Below are positions 54,125 to 62,079 of a stretch of DNA of 64,000 nucleotides, piece after piece. The DNA lies in contig JAKBNL010000008.1 in the NCBI GenBank assembly GCA_021831035.1, positions 37,100 to 101,099 of the forward strand, written 5' to 3'. The translations under genes and the position numbers were made by a program. Origin of the DNA: Actinomycetes bacterium. Its GTDB lineage: Bacteria > Actinomycetota > Acidimicrobiia > Acidimicrobiales > RAAP-2. Numbering within the stretch: position 1 is the first letter of the stretch; every line of letters starts with the position of its first letter. The notes beneath the pieces were generated by a model. The model had not been told where the DNA came from. It made no database searches and saw nothing but the letters and a program-made list of their open reading frames with translations.

Positions 54125-54864
54125 GACCCTCCGGCCACCCTCGCACCCGGCAGCGAGCCCGCCACTGACTGAGCCAGGGCCACCGCGGCGACGCGACGCT
54201 CGAGCGACACCGGGTGCGAGGGTCGCGGGGTGAGGACGAAGCGGCCCACAACCCGTCCACGCCAGGTGACGGCAATCTCGGTTTCGGGCCCCGGCAGCCC
54301 CCACTCCTCGACCGGCCAGAGCAGGCCCGCGTTCTCGACCTCCCCGCTCGCGAGCAGGCGCGCGTGCGGTGGGTTGATCTCACCGGGCTCGTAGCGGCAC
54401 GCCCTCAGCCCAAGGGTCTCAACCAGCAGCTCCCCGGCGCGCGCGACAACCACCCGCGCTGGCTCGCTCGAGGCGCCGAGGGCGGCCCCCTCGGCGACGA
54501 CGTTCACCAGTCGGGCGCTCTCGTCGTGGCGGCGTCGACTCCGCCGGATCCACTGGGCCAACTCGGTCACGCCGACACCGACGACGATGAGCGCGACGAA
54601 CGTCTCGAGGTCGGCCCGGTGATCGATTGTGAATCGCCCGTAGGGTGGTGCCCAGGAGTAGTCGTACCAGGCGGCGGCGGACAGCGTCGCCACGTAGCCG
54701 GCGCCGCGGTCGACCACGACGGCGAGGACGGTCACGGCCGCCACCAGCACGAGTGCCATCGCGGCCCCGGCGAAGATCGCCCGTACCGGGATTAGGACCA
54801 CGGAGATTGCCAGGGGCGCGACAAACGACCCGACCCAGACGAGCAGGCGGGTCCGCGCCTTCAC
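54121..54864 (-). CDS. DUF4118-type membrane protein of the kdp operon
   Basis: A 247-residue protein resembling the membrane and GAF portion of KdpD without a kinase: hydrophobic helices near 8-55, the loop YDYSWAPPYGRFTIDHRADL, a last helix, then a soluble domain ending ERRVAAVALAQSVAG. The YDY-PPYG motif is shared with the histidine kinase at 59.5 kb (YDYFFIPPYG). GTG at 54864 overlaps the kdpC stop and its own stop overlaps the kdpD start. It may pair with the KdpD-like sensor. Confidence 0.75.
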   Translation of the reverse strand: MKARTRLLVWVGSFVAPLAISVVLIPVRAIFAGAAMALVLVAAVTVLAVVVDRGAGYVATLSAAAWYDYSWAPPYGRFTIDHRADLETFVALIVVGVGVTELAQWIRRSRRRHDESARLVNVVAEGAALGASSEPARVVVARAGELLVETLGLRACRYEPGEINPPHARLLASGEVENAGLLWPVEEWGLPGPETEIAVTWRGRVVGRFVLTPRPSHPVSLERRVAAVALAQSVAGSLPGARVAGGS

Positions 54865-55469
54865 GACCGACCGCGCAGTCTGGCCAGCGCTTCGTTAAGG
54901 CTGAGCACGTCGATGTAGGACGAGCCCAAGAAACCCCACTGCGGACCCTGCGTCTGGTCGCGGATGAGTCTCCTCAACCGCCCCGGAGCGAATCCGGTCG
55001 CCCGAGCGACCATGGGGACCTGGACGAGGGCGTCGGCCGGGGAGATGTCGGGGTCGTACCCGCTAGCCGAAGTCGTCACCAGGTCCGGGGTCGGGTGCGC
55101 CACCCCGAGGCGATGCCAGAAGGCGACGAGGGCGCGGGTGTCGGCGAGCAGGGTCCGCGAGCGCGGTCCGAGGTTGGTCGCCCCCGACTCACCGTGGACG
55201 CCGTTCGCCACGAGAGGGTTGTCGCCACCGCTCACCCCGGCGCGAGGGTTGGCACGATAGGGACCTGCGTCGTCGGGCCGGCCGTGGAACCAGTCGCGGC
55301 CCGTCCAGTTCTGGCCGATCAGCGTCGAGCCGTTCGGACCGATCGAACCGTTGGCCTGGTGCGAGAAGAGCAGTTGGGCGACCCCGGTACCCGCCAGGGC
55401 GTAGAGGAAACCGAAGACGAGCGTGCAGAACATCACCATGACGAGGGATCGACGCAGGTGGGTCCACAT
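54861..55469 (-). CDS. kdpC: potassium-transporting ATPase subunit C
   Basis: A 202-residue subunit with one N-terminal helix (VMVMFCTLVFGFLYALAGTG) and the extracytoplasmic KdpC domain: GSTLIGQNWTGRDWFHGRP, SGYDPDISPADALVQVPMVA and the C-terminal SYIDVLSLNEALA. It stabilises the KdpA-KdpB complex. ATG at 55469 is 8 bp from the kdpB stop. Confidence 0.95.
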   Translation of the reverse strand: MWTHLRRSLVMVMFCTLVFGFLYALAGTGVAQLLFSHQANGSIGPNGSTLIGQNWTGRDWFHGRPDDAGPYRANPRAGVSGGDNPLVANGVHGESGATNLGPRSRTLLADTRALVAFWHRLGVAHPTPDLVTTSASGYDPDISPADALVQVPMVARATGFAPGRLRRLIRDQTQGPQWGFLGSSYIDVLSLNEALARLRGRS

Positions 55470-55477
55470 GGTGACTC

Positions 55478-57523
55478 CTAGTAGGCGTGCAGAGCGACCA
55501 GGATGAGGTCGATCAGTTTGATGAAGATGAAGGGCGTGACGACGCCACCGACCCCGTAGATCAGGACGTTGCGTCGCAGAATTGCCGCCGAGTTCACCGC
55601 GCGAAAGCGCACCCCGCGCAGCGCCAGGGGTATGAGGGCCACGATGACCAGCGCATTGAAGATCACGGCGGAGAGGATCGCGCTCTGGGGGCTGTGCAGT
55701 CGCATGACGTTGAGGGCCTTGAGCTGCGGGTAGGCGGCGTAGAACATCGCCGGGATGATCGCGAAGTACTTGGCCACGTCATTCGCTATCGAAAACGTCG
55801 TGAGCGATCCGCGCGTGATGAGGAGTTGCTTGCCGATCTCGACGACGTCGATGAGCTTGGTCGGGTTCGAGTCGAGGTCGACCATGTTGCCGGCCTCCTT
55901 GGCGGCCATGGTCCCGGTATTCATGGCGACCCCGACGTCCGCCTGGGCCAGGGCCGGGGCGTCGTTCGTCCCGTCCCCGGTCATCGCCACGAGCTTCCCG
56001 CCTTCCTGCTCCTGACGGATCAGGGCCATCTTGGCCTCGGGTGTCGCCTCGGCCAGGAAGTCGTCCACCCCCGCCTCCTGGGCGATGGCCGCCGCCGTGA
56101 GGGGGTTGTCGCCCGTGATCATGACGGTGCGAATTCCGAGACGGCGCATCTCGTCGAACTTCTCCTTTATGCCCGTCTTCACGACGTCCTTCAGCTCAAT
56201 CACGCCGATCACGTTGGCCCCGTCGGCGACGACGAGGGGCGTGGAACCGGCGCGGGCGACCCGCTCGACGATCTCGTCAAGGTCCGTCGGCACCGTGCCA
56301 CCGGCCTCGACGACCCAGCGCTTGAGCGCCTCGGCCGCGCCCTTGCGGATGCGACGACCGTCGACATCGAGACCGGACATGCGCGTCATTGCGCTAAAGG
56401 GGACGAACTCGTGGGGCTGGTCCAAGGTGCGCTCGCGAATCGCGAAGCGCTCTTTGGCGAGCACCACGATCGAACGTCCCTCGGGCGTCTCATCGGCGAG
56501 GGAGGCCAACTGGGCCACGTCGGCGACCTCGGCCTCGTTGTGACCGCTCACGGGGTAGAAGTCCGAGGCCATTCGGTTGCCCAGGGTGATGGTGCCGGTC
56601 TTGTCGAGCAGGAGCGTCTGGACGTCACCCGCCGCCTCGACGGCTCGGCCACTCATCGCGAGCACGTTGCGCTGGACCAGCCGGTCCATGCCGGCGATGC
56701 CGATGGCCGAGAGAAGCGCCCCGATGGTCGTGGGAATCAGGCAGACCAAGAGGGCCACGAGGACCACGACCGACACGCTCGCCCCGGAGAATCGGGCGAA
56801 CGGAACGAGGGTCACGACGACGGGGAGGAAGACGATGGTGAGGACCGAGAGGAGGATCGTGAGAGCGATCTCGTTGGGCGTCTTCTGGCGGTTGGCCCCT
56901 TCGACGAGGGTGATCATCCGATCGAGGAAGGTGTGGCCCCGCTCGGCGGTAATCCTGACCACGATGCGGTCCGAGAGGACGCGGGTGCCCCCCGTGACGG
57001 CCGAGCGGTCACCCCCCGACTCTCGGATTACCGGTGCCGACTCCCCGGTGATCGCCGACTCGTCCACCGAGGCGATGCCCTCGGTGATCTCGCCGTCCGA
57101 GGGGATGACGTCACCCGGCTCACAGACCACAAGGTCGCCCGCGGCGAGGTCGGCGGCGGCGACCCGCTCTTCGACACCGTCGGGGCGTAGGCGGCGCGCC
57201 TCGGTCTCCGAGCGCATCTTACGCAGCGTGTCGGCCTGGGCCTTTCCGCGACCCTCGGCCATCGCCTCGGCGAAGTTGGCGAAGACGACGGTGAGGAAGA
57301 GCCAGACCGTGATGGACCACGTGAAGACACCGGGGTGGGCAATCGCTTCGACCAGGCTCACAACGGTCCCGACGAGGACGACGAACATGACCGGGTTGCG
57401 CACCTGCACCCTCGGGTCGAGTTTGGTCACGGCGCCCCCGAGCGCCTCACGCAAGATCTCGGGATCGAACAGGCCACGGGCCTGGGCGACGCCGTGGGGC
57501 GTCGTCGTCTCGGCGACGCTCAT
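55478..57523 (-). CDS. kdpB: potassium-transporting P-type ATPase subunit B
   Basis: The 681-residue catalytic subunit. The phosphorylated aspartate lies in [13 protein letters not shown], the actuator loop carries the TGES motif ([10 protein letters not shown]), and [14 protein letters not shown] with [17 protein letters not shown] form the hinge and P domain. It hydrolyses ATP to drive potassium uptake through KdpA. ATG at 57523 overlaps the kdpA TGA (TGATG). Length and motifs are normal. Confidence 0.97.
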   Translation of the reverse strand: MSVAETTTPHGVAQARGLFDPEILREALGGAVTKLDPRVQVRNPVMFVVLVGTVVSLVEAIAHPGVFTWSITVWLFLTVVFANFAEAMAEGRGKAQADTLRKMRSETEARRLRPDGVEERVAAADLAAGDLVVCEPGDVIPSDGEITEGIASVDESAITGESAPVIRESGGDRSAVTGGTRVLSDRIVVRITAERGHTFLDRMITLVEGANRQKTPNEIALTILLSVLTIVFLPVVVTLVPFARFSGASVSVVVLVALLVCLIPTTIGALLSAIGIAGMDRLVQRNVLAMSGRAVEAAGDVQTLLLDKTGTITLGNRMASDFYPVSGHNEAEVADVAQLASLADETPEGRSIVVLAKERFAIRERTLDQPHEFVPFSAMTRMSGLDVDGRRIRKGAAEALKRWVVEAGGTVPTDLDEIVERVARAGSTPLVVADGANVIGVIELKDVVKTGIKEKFDEMRRLGIRTVMITGDNPLTAAAIAQEAGVDDFLAEATPEAKMALIRQEQEGGKLVAMTGDGTNDAPALAQADVGVAMNTGTMAAKEAGNMVDLDSNPTKLIDVVEIGKQLLITRGSLTTFSIANDVAKYFAIIPAMFYAAYPQLKALNVMRLHSPQSAILSAVIFNALVIVALIPLALRGVRFRAVNSAAILRRNVLIYGVGGVVTPFIFIKLIDLILVALHAY

Positions 57524-59208
57524 CAGAAGAACCTCCCGTGGCTCAGCTGCTCGACGATCGGACCCAGGGCAAGGGCCGGGAAGAACGTGAGCCCACCGAT
57601 GATGACGACGACGCCGGTGGTGAGACCCACGAACATCGCGTTGTCGGTGCGGAACGTCCCAAGCGAGCGGGGGACGACGTCTTTACTAGCGAGGACGCCT
57701 CCGAGGGCGATCGCCGGAATCAAGATGGCGAAGCGGCCGAGCAGCATGTCGAGGGCGCCGATCACGTTGTAGAAGGGGGTGTTGCCCGCGAGCCCGCCGA
57801 AGGCCGAACCGTTGTTGTTGCCCTGGCTGGTGAGTGCGTAGAGGATTTCGCTGAATCCGTGGGGCCCGTGGTTAAGGGGCCCGACCCGGCCCGCGGCCGT
57901 CGAGACCGCGATGGCCGTCACGACGAGCACGGTGACCGGCATCACCAGAGCGCCCAGGCCGGCGAGCTTGACCTCGGTTGCCTGGATCTTCTTGCCGAGG
58001 AACTCGGGAGTCCGCCCGATCATCAGCCCACCGATGAACACGGCGACGACGGCGTAGAGCAAGAGCGTGTAGAGGCCGCTGCCGGTCCCACCGGGCGAGA
58101 CCTCACCGAGCATCATCCCCACCAGCAGTCCGAAGCCCCCCATCGGGGTGAACGAGTCGTACGCGGCGTCGGCCGAACCGGTCGAGGTCGACGTCGAAGC
58201 CACGCCGAACAGCGCGCTCGTCGTATCGCCGAATCGCACCTCTTTCCCCTCGGTGTTCCCCACGCTCGAGTGGACGCCGGCCGCCGCCACCGCTGGGTTG
58301 TTCTGGTGCTCGGCCGTGGCCGTGACGGCGAGGACCGAGCCGAAGAGGATCGCCATCACGGCGAGCAGGGTTAGGCCGTGACGCCGGCTTCCGACCATCT
58401 GGCCGAAGGTGTAGGTCAACGACACCGGGATGCACAAGACGAGGAAGATGGAGAGGAAGTTGGTCAACCCGGTCGGGTTCTCGAAGGGCGTGGCCGAGTT
58501 GGCGTTCAAGAAACCACCGCCGTTGGTGCCGAGCTGCTTGATCGTCTCCATGAAGGCGATCGGGCCACGGGGGACCGTCTGGGTCACCCCGTTCAAGACG
58601 TCGTGGACCGTGGCCGGGCCCGCCAGGGTCTGAACGGCTCCTTGACCCACGAAGACGATCCCGGCCACGAAGGCGATCGGCAAGAGCACGTAGAAGAGGC
58701 ATCGGGTGAGGTCGACCCAGAAGTTCCCCACCGTAGACGCTCGGCGTCGGGCGAAGCCGCGTACGACGACGATGGCGGCCGCGATGCCCACGGCCGGCGT
58801 GACGAACTGCTGGACCATGAGGGTGATCTGGGAGAAGTAGGACAGCGTCGTCTCGCCCCCGTAGTTCTGCCAGTTGGTGTTGGTCACGAAGGAGACGGCC
58901 GCGTTGAAGCTGAGCGCGCTGTTCACATCCCCGAGGTGCTGGGGGTTGAGGGGCAAGTGTCCCTGGAGTCGCAGGACCAGGTAGGTCAGCAGGATCGACA
59001 GGCCAGAGAACACGACGATCGCGCTGGCGTAACGCTTCCAGGACTGCTCCTTTTCGGGCGCCGTACCAAGGAGGCGGTAAAGCGGCCGTTCCACCCACCC
59101 GAGCCAGTGGACGCGTCCGTCGAAGACCGCGGCCAAGTAGGAGCCCAGGTATCGCCAGGCGACGGCCAGGGTGAGGACGAGCAGGACCAGGGTGAAGAGG
59201 AATCCCAT
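57523..59208 (-). CDS. kdpA: potassium-transporting ATPase subunit A
   Basis: The 561-residue channel-like subunit. All four selectivity-filter regions can be seen: [33 protein letters not shown], the MGGFGLLVG region and [14 protein letters not shown]. It binds potassium with micromolar affinity in other species. ATG at 59208 overlaps the kdpF stop (TGATG); the longer upstream frame runs through kdpF. Confidence 0.97.
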   Translation of the reverse strand: MGFLFTLVLLVLTLAVAWRYLGSYLAAVFDGRVHWLGWVERPLYRLLGTAPEKEQSWKRYASAIVVFSGLSILLTYLVLRLQGHLPLNPQHLGDVNSALSFNAAVSFVTNTNWQNYGGETTLSYFSQITLMVQQFVTPAVGIAAAIVVVRGFARRRASTVGNFWVDLTRCLFYVLLPIAFVAGIVFVGQGAVQTLAGPATVHDVLNGVTQTVPRGPIAFMETIKQLGTNGGGFLNANSATPFENPTGLTNFLSIFLVLCIPVSLTYTFGQMVGSRRHGLTLLAVMAILFGSVLAVTATAEHQNNPAVAAAGVHSSVGNTEGKEVRFGDTTSALFGVASTSTSTGSADAAYDSFTPMGGFGLLVGMMLGEVSPGGTGSGLYTLLLYAVVAVFIGGLMIGRTPEFLGKKIQATEVKLAGLGALVMPVTVLVVTAIAVSTAAGRVGPLNHGPHGFSEILYALTSQGNNNGSAFGGLAGNTPFYNVIGALDMLLGRFAILIPAIALGGVLASKDVVPRSLGTFRTDNAMFVGLTTGVVVIIGGLTFFPALALGPIVEQLSHGRFF

Positions 59209-59297
59209 CAGAACCGCTCGGGCTTGAACATGGCGTAGCCGAGGTAGAGGAACATCACGACGCTCACCACGAGCAGAACGAGTTCGGTGGCGCTCAT
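59208..59297 (-). CDS. kdpF: potassium-transporting ATPase subunit F
   Basis: A 29-residue single-helix peptide (MSATELVLLVVSVVMFLYLG, then YAMFKPERF). The C-terminal KPERF is the family signature. KdpF sits in the membrane next to KdpA and stabilises the complex. Its ATG overlaps the stop of a 27-residue micro-ORF and its stop overlaps kdpA. Confidence 0.93.
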   Translation of the reverse strand: MSATELVLLVVSVVMFLYLGYAMFKPERF

Positions 59298-59377
59298 AGC
59301 CGGCCGAGGGCCGCGATGAGACCGAGCATCGCCGCGGTGAACGCGACGACGCCGAGGACGACGAGGACGTCTGCCAT
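59294..59377 (-). CDS. 27-residue membrane micro-ORF heading the kdp operon
   Basis: A reading frame from ATG 59377 to the TGA that overlaps kdpF's ATG (ATGA). The peptide starts MADVLVVLGVVAFTAAMLGL and ends IAALGRL, one hydrophobic helix with a single C-terminal arginine. The tight overlap suggests it is translated. It may be a further small subunit, or a leader that sets kdpF translation. I recognise no named family. Confidence 0.65.
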   Translation of the reverse strand: MADVLVVLGVVAFTAAMLGLIAALGRL

Positions 59378-59431
59378 TGCCCCATCGTCGTGAGCCCCGA
59401 CTGGAGCCGTTCTGTACGCTGCGCTCCGGCC

Positions 59432-59447
59432 CTGAAAAACTTCTGAA
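59432..59447. promoter_or_regulatory. Candidate KdpE site, CTGAA direct repeats
   Basis: CTGAA occurs at 59432-59436 and again at 59443-59447, exactly 11 bp apart with an A-rich spacer, in the 106-bp gap between the kdp operon and the divergent histidine kinase/kdpE genes. OmpR/PhoB-family response regulators such as KdpE bind direct repeats with this spacing. Confidence 0.5.
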
Positions 59448-59483
59448 CGAGTCCCGGACGCGACCCTCGGCGATACTGAGTGC

Positions 59484-60941
59484 GTGAGGCGTCGCTGGTG
59501 GGGAGTGGCCGCGGGACTCGGCAGCCTCGCGATCGTGGCGGCGCTCCTCGTGCCCCTTAGGACCGACCTGGCGATCTCGACCGACGCTCTCGTCCTCATC
59601 GTCCCCGTCGTCCTCGGGGTCGCCATCGGTGGATTCGTCGCTGGAGCGCTCACGGTCGTCGCCGGGTTCCTCGTCTACGACTACTTCTTCATCCCGCCGT
59701 ACGGGACGCTCCAGGTGAGCTCGGGCCAAGACTGGGTGGCCCTCGCGGTCTACGTCGTCGTGATGCTGCTGGTCGCCCAGATCGTGACGACCCTCGACGT
59801 CACCCGCACCGAGGCGCGCCACGGTCGCGAGGTCGTGCGCCAGATGGCGGCCGTCTCGGAGAGCCTGGTCGCCGACGAGCCCGTCGAGTCTTTGCTGCGC
59901 TCGATCGTCGCGACGGCCCGCACCGTCTTTGGCGTGGCGGGCGCCGCCCTGCTCCAGCTGCGCGAGGGCCACCTCGTGGTGGTCGCCAGTTCCGGCGAGC
60001 CCCTCACCGCCGAGGACCTCGCTCGTCTCGACCCGGCGTCCGGCCGACCGGTCACCGTGGGACCCGACGTGCTCAACGGGGACGGCCTGCGAGCGGTGGC
60101 CCTCTCGTCGTCGGGTCGAGCCGTGGCGATGCTCGCCCTCCGTGGCCAATCCCAGACGTCGACCGAGCGTGAGGTGCTCACCGCCTTCGCCAACGACGCC
60201 GCCGTCGCCCTCGAACGCGCGAGACTGCGTGACGAGGCGCTGCGCGCCCAGCTGCTCGAAGAGGCCGACCGGTTCCGCCACGGGCTGATGGGCGCCGTGA
60301 GCCACGACCTTCGCACCCCTCTCGCCACGATCAAGGTGGCCTCGTCGACGCTGCTCGAGCGGGGAGCGACGCTGAGCGCGGCCGACGCCGAGGAGCTCCA
60401 TCGACTGATCGACGTCGAGGCCGACCGGCTCACCCGAATGGTCACCAACCTCCTCGACCTTTCGCGGCTGGAGGCCGGGGTCTTGACCCTGCACCGCGAG
60501 GCGACGACGGGCCGCCAGCTGATCGACGACGCCCTCGCGGCGGTGCGGACCTCGCTCGCGCGCCAGCGGGTCACCCTAGTGATGGACCCGGACCTGCCGG
60601 CCCTGGCCGTCGACCCCGGACTCATGAACCAGGTGCTCGTCAACCTCCTCGATAACGCGCTGCGCCACGGACCCCCGACCGGCACCGTCACCGTCACGGT
60701 GTCTCACCACGGGACCACGGTCGTCCTGTCCGTGGACGACGAGGGCCCCGGCGTGCCCGAGGACCAGCGCGAGGCGGTCTTTAACCGCTTCACCCAGTTC
60801 GACACCGGGGGACGCTCGGGGCTCGGACTCACGATCGCGCGCACCTTCGTCGAGGCGCACGGTGAACAAATCTGGTGCGAGGCCGCGCCCGGGGGCGGGG
60901 CCCGCTTCAGCCTGACCCTCCCCGTCGCGGGGTCTACCTGA
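59484..60941 (+). CDS. sensor histidine kinase, KdpD C-terminal type (DUF4118-GAF-HisKA-HATPase)
   Basis: A 485-residue kinase with about four membrane helices containing YDYFFIPPYG (DUF4118), a GAF-like domain, and a complete kinase core: His274 in AVSHDLRTPLATIK, N-box NQVLVNLLDNALRHG, DEGPGVPEDQRE, and GRSGLGLTIARTFVEAHG. It lacks the KdpD N-terminal and universal-stress domains found in the protein at 51.6 kb. It therefore appears to supply the phosphorylation activity missing there. GTG at 59484 is 6 nt after GATACT. Its stop overlaps the kdpE start (TGATG). Confidence 0.92.
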   Translation: MRRRWWGVAAGLGSLAIVAALLVPLRTDLAISTDALVLIVPVVLGVAIGGFVAGALTVVAGFLVYDYFFIPPYGTLQVSSGQDWVALAVYVVVMLLVAQIVTTLDVTRTEARHGREVVRQMAAVSESLVADEPVESLLRSIVATARTVFGVAGAALLQLREGHLVVVASSGEPLTAEDLARLDPASGRPVTVGPDVLNGDGLRAVALSSSGRAVAMLALRGQSQTSTEREVLTAFANDAAVALERARLRDEALRAQLLEEADRFRHGLMGAVSHDLRTPLATIKVASSTLLERGATLSAADAEELHRLIDVEADRLTRMVTNLLDLSRLEAGVLTLHREATTGRQLIDDALAAVRTSLARQRVTLVMDPDLPALAVDPGLMNQVLVNLLDNALRHGPPTGTVTVTVSHHGTTVVLSVDDEGPGVPEDQREAVFNRFTQFDTGGRSGLGLTIARTFVEAHGEQIWCEAAPGGGARFSLTLPVAGST

Positions 60942-61627
60942 TGGCCCGGGTCCTCGTCATCGACGACGACCGCTCACTCCAGCGGGCGCTGCGCCTGGGA
61001 CTTGAGGCGAGCGGTCACGAGGTCACCGCGGCCCCCGACGGGCAGACGGGCATCGTCCACGCGGCCACCGCCGAGCCCGACGCCGTGATCGTCGACCTCG
61101 GGCTACCCGACTTCGACGGACTGGAAGTCTGCCGGCGCATCCGCGAGTGGAGCGACGTGCCGATCATCATCCTCTCGGCGACCGGTGCCGAGTCCACGAA
61201 GATCGCCGCCCTCGACGGCGGCGCCAGCGACTACGTCACCAAGCCCTTCTCGATGGGCGAGCTCGACGCGCGACTGCGCGCGGTGCTGCGCGACCGCGGG
61301 GTCACGACGACACCGCCCGGCCCGACGTCCATCACTCTGGGCGCGCTCGAGGTCGACCTCGTGCACCACGACGCACGAGTTCACGGGCGCCGGGTCGACC
61401 TGACGGCCAAGGAGTTCTCCGTCCTCGCCTACCTGGCGCGCCACGCCGGACGCATCTGCACGTACCAGATGATCCTGCGTGCGGTGTGGGGGCGGGGCTA
61501 CGGCGAGGAAGCGGCCTACGTCCACACGTACGTCCACCGTCTGCGTCAGAAGCTCGACGACGAGGACGGCCGTCTAATCCAGACGCTCCCCGGGATCGGC
61601 TACAGCCTCACCGCGGCCCCTCACTGA
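60941..61627 (+). CDS. kdpE: response regulator, OmpR family, KdpE
   Basis: A 228-residue regulator. The receiver has the acidic pocket VIDDD, phosphorylated Asp52 in VDLGLPDFDG and Lys101 in VTKPF. The C-terminal winged helix is of OmpR type (VDLTAKEFSVLAYLARHAG, then YVHTYVHRLRQKL and TLPGIGYSL). Proximity to the kdp operon and strong similarity in pattern to KdpE make it the activator of potassium-uptake genes. It is translated in coupling with the kinase. Its last 20 bp overlap a convergent marR gene. Confidence 0.92.
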   Translation: MARVLVIDDDRSLQRALRLGLEASGHEVTAAPDGQTGIVHAATAEPDAVIVDLGLPDFDGLEVCRRIREWSDVPIIILSATGAESTKIAALDGGASDYVTKPFSMGELDARLRAVLRDRGVTTTPPGPTSITLGALEVDLVHHDARVHGRRVDLTAKEFSVLAYLARHAGRICTYQMILRAVWGRGYGEEAAYVHTYVHRLRQKLDDEDGRLIQTLPGIGYSLTAAPH

Positions 61628-62027
61628 CCTCGAGGGCCTCGGTGTGACCCCGCAGCAGGGGCGCCAGACGTTCGATCTCCTCAAGGTGCTGGGCCGAGAG
61701 ACGCTCGAGTCGGCGCGCGCCGTCGGCCGTGAGCGCCAGACGCACGACCCGGTGGTCGACGTCGGCGCGCACCCGGCGCACGAGGCCGGCCTCGACCGCC
61801 CGGTCCACGAGTCCCACCGCACTGTGGTGCTGGAGCAAGAGGTACTCCGCCACGTCACCGATGGTCGGGCCCCGGGGGTCGTCGTGCCCGCGCACCGCGA
61901 GCATGAGCTGGTGCTGGGCCGGGGTGAGCCCCTGGGCGCGCGCCTGCTGCTCGCTCCAGTGCTGGAAGCGGCGCAGGCCGGTCCGTAGGGCCAACAGGCG
62001 CGCGTAGGTCGACGCAGAGAGAGTCAC
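61608..62027 (-). CDS. MarR-family transcriptional regulator
   Basis: A 139-residue winged-helix protein: GLTPAQHQLMLAVRGHDD, recognition helix near HHSAVGLVDRAVEAG, wing VRADVDHRVVRLALTADG. GTG at 62027 lies just downstream of a perfect palindrome. It is divergent from a ClC channel gene, whose expression it probably controls. The ligand is unknown. Confidence 0.83.
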   Translation of the reverse strand: MTLSASTYARLLALRTGLRRFQHWSEQQARAQGLTPAQHQLMLAVRGHDDPRGPTIGDVAEYLLLQHHSAVGLVDRAVEAGLVRRVRADVDHRVVRLALTADGARRLERLSAQHLEEIERLAPLLRGHTEALEVSEGPR

Positions 62028-62034
62028 TCGACCG

Positions 62035-62047
62035 ACGATAATATCGT
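62035..62047. promoter_or_regulatory. Palindromic MarR operator between marR and the second clc gene
   Basis: ACGATA and TATCGT are perfect 6-bp arms around a single central base. The site lies 8 bp upstream of the marR start and 33 bp before the channel start, in the only AT-rich patch of the gap, where -10 boxes for both genes would fall. Confidence 0.65.
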
Positions 62048-62079
62048 AGTCCGATGTTTCTAGTCACCTCACCCACGCC

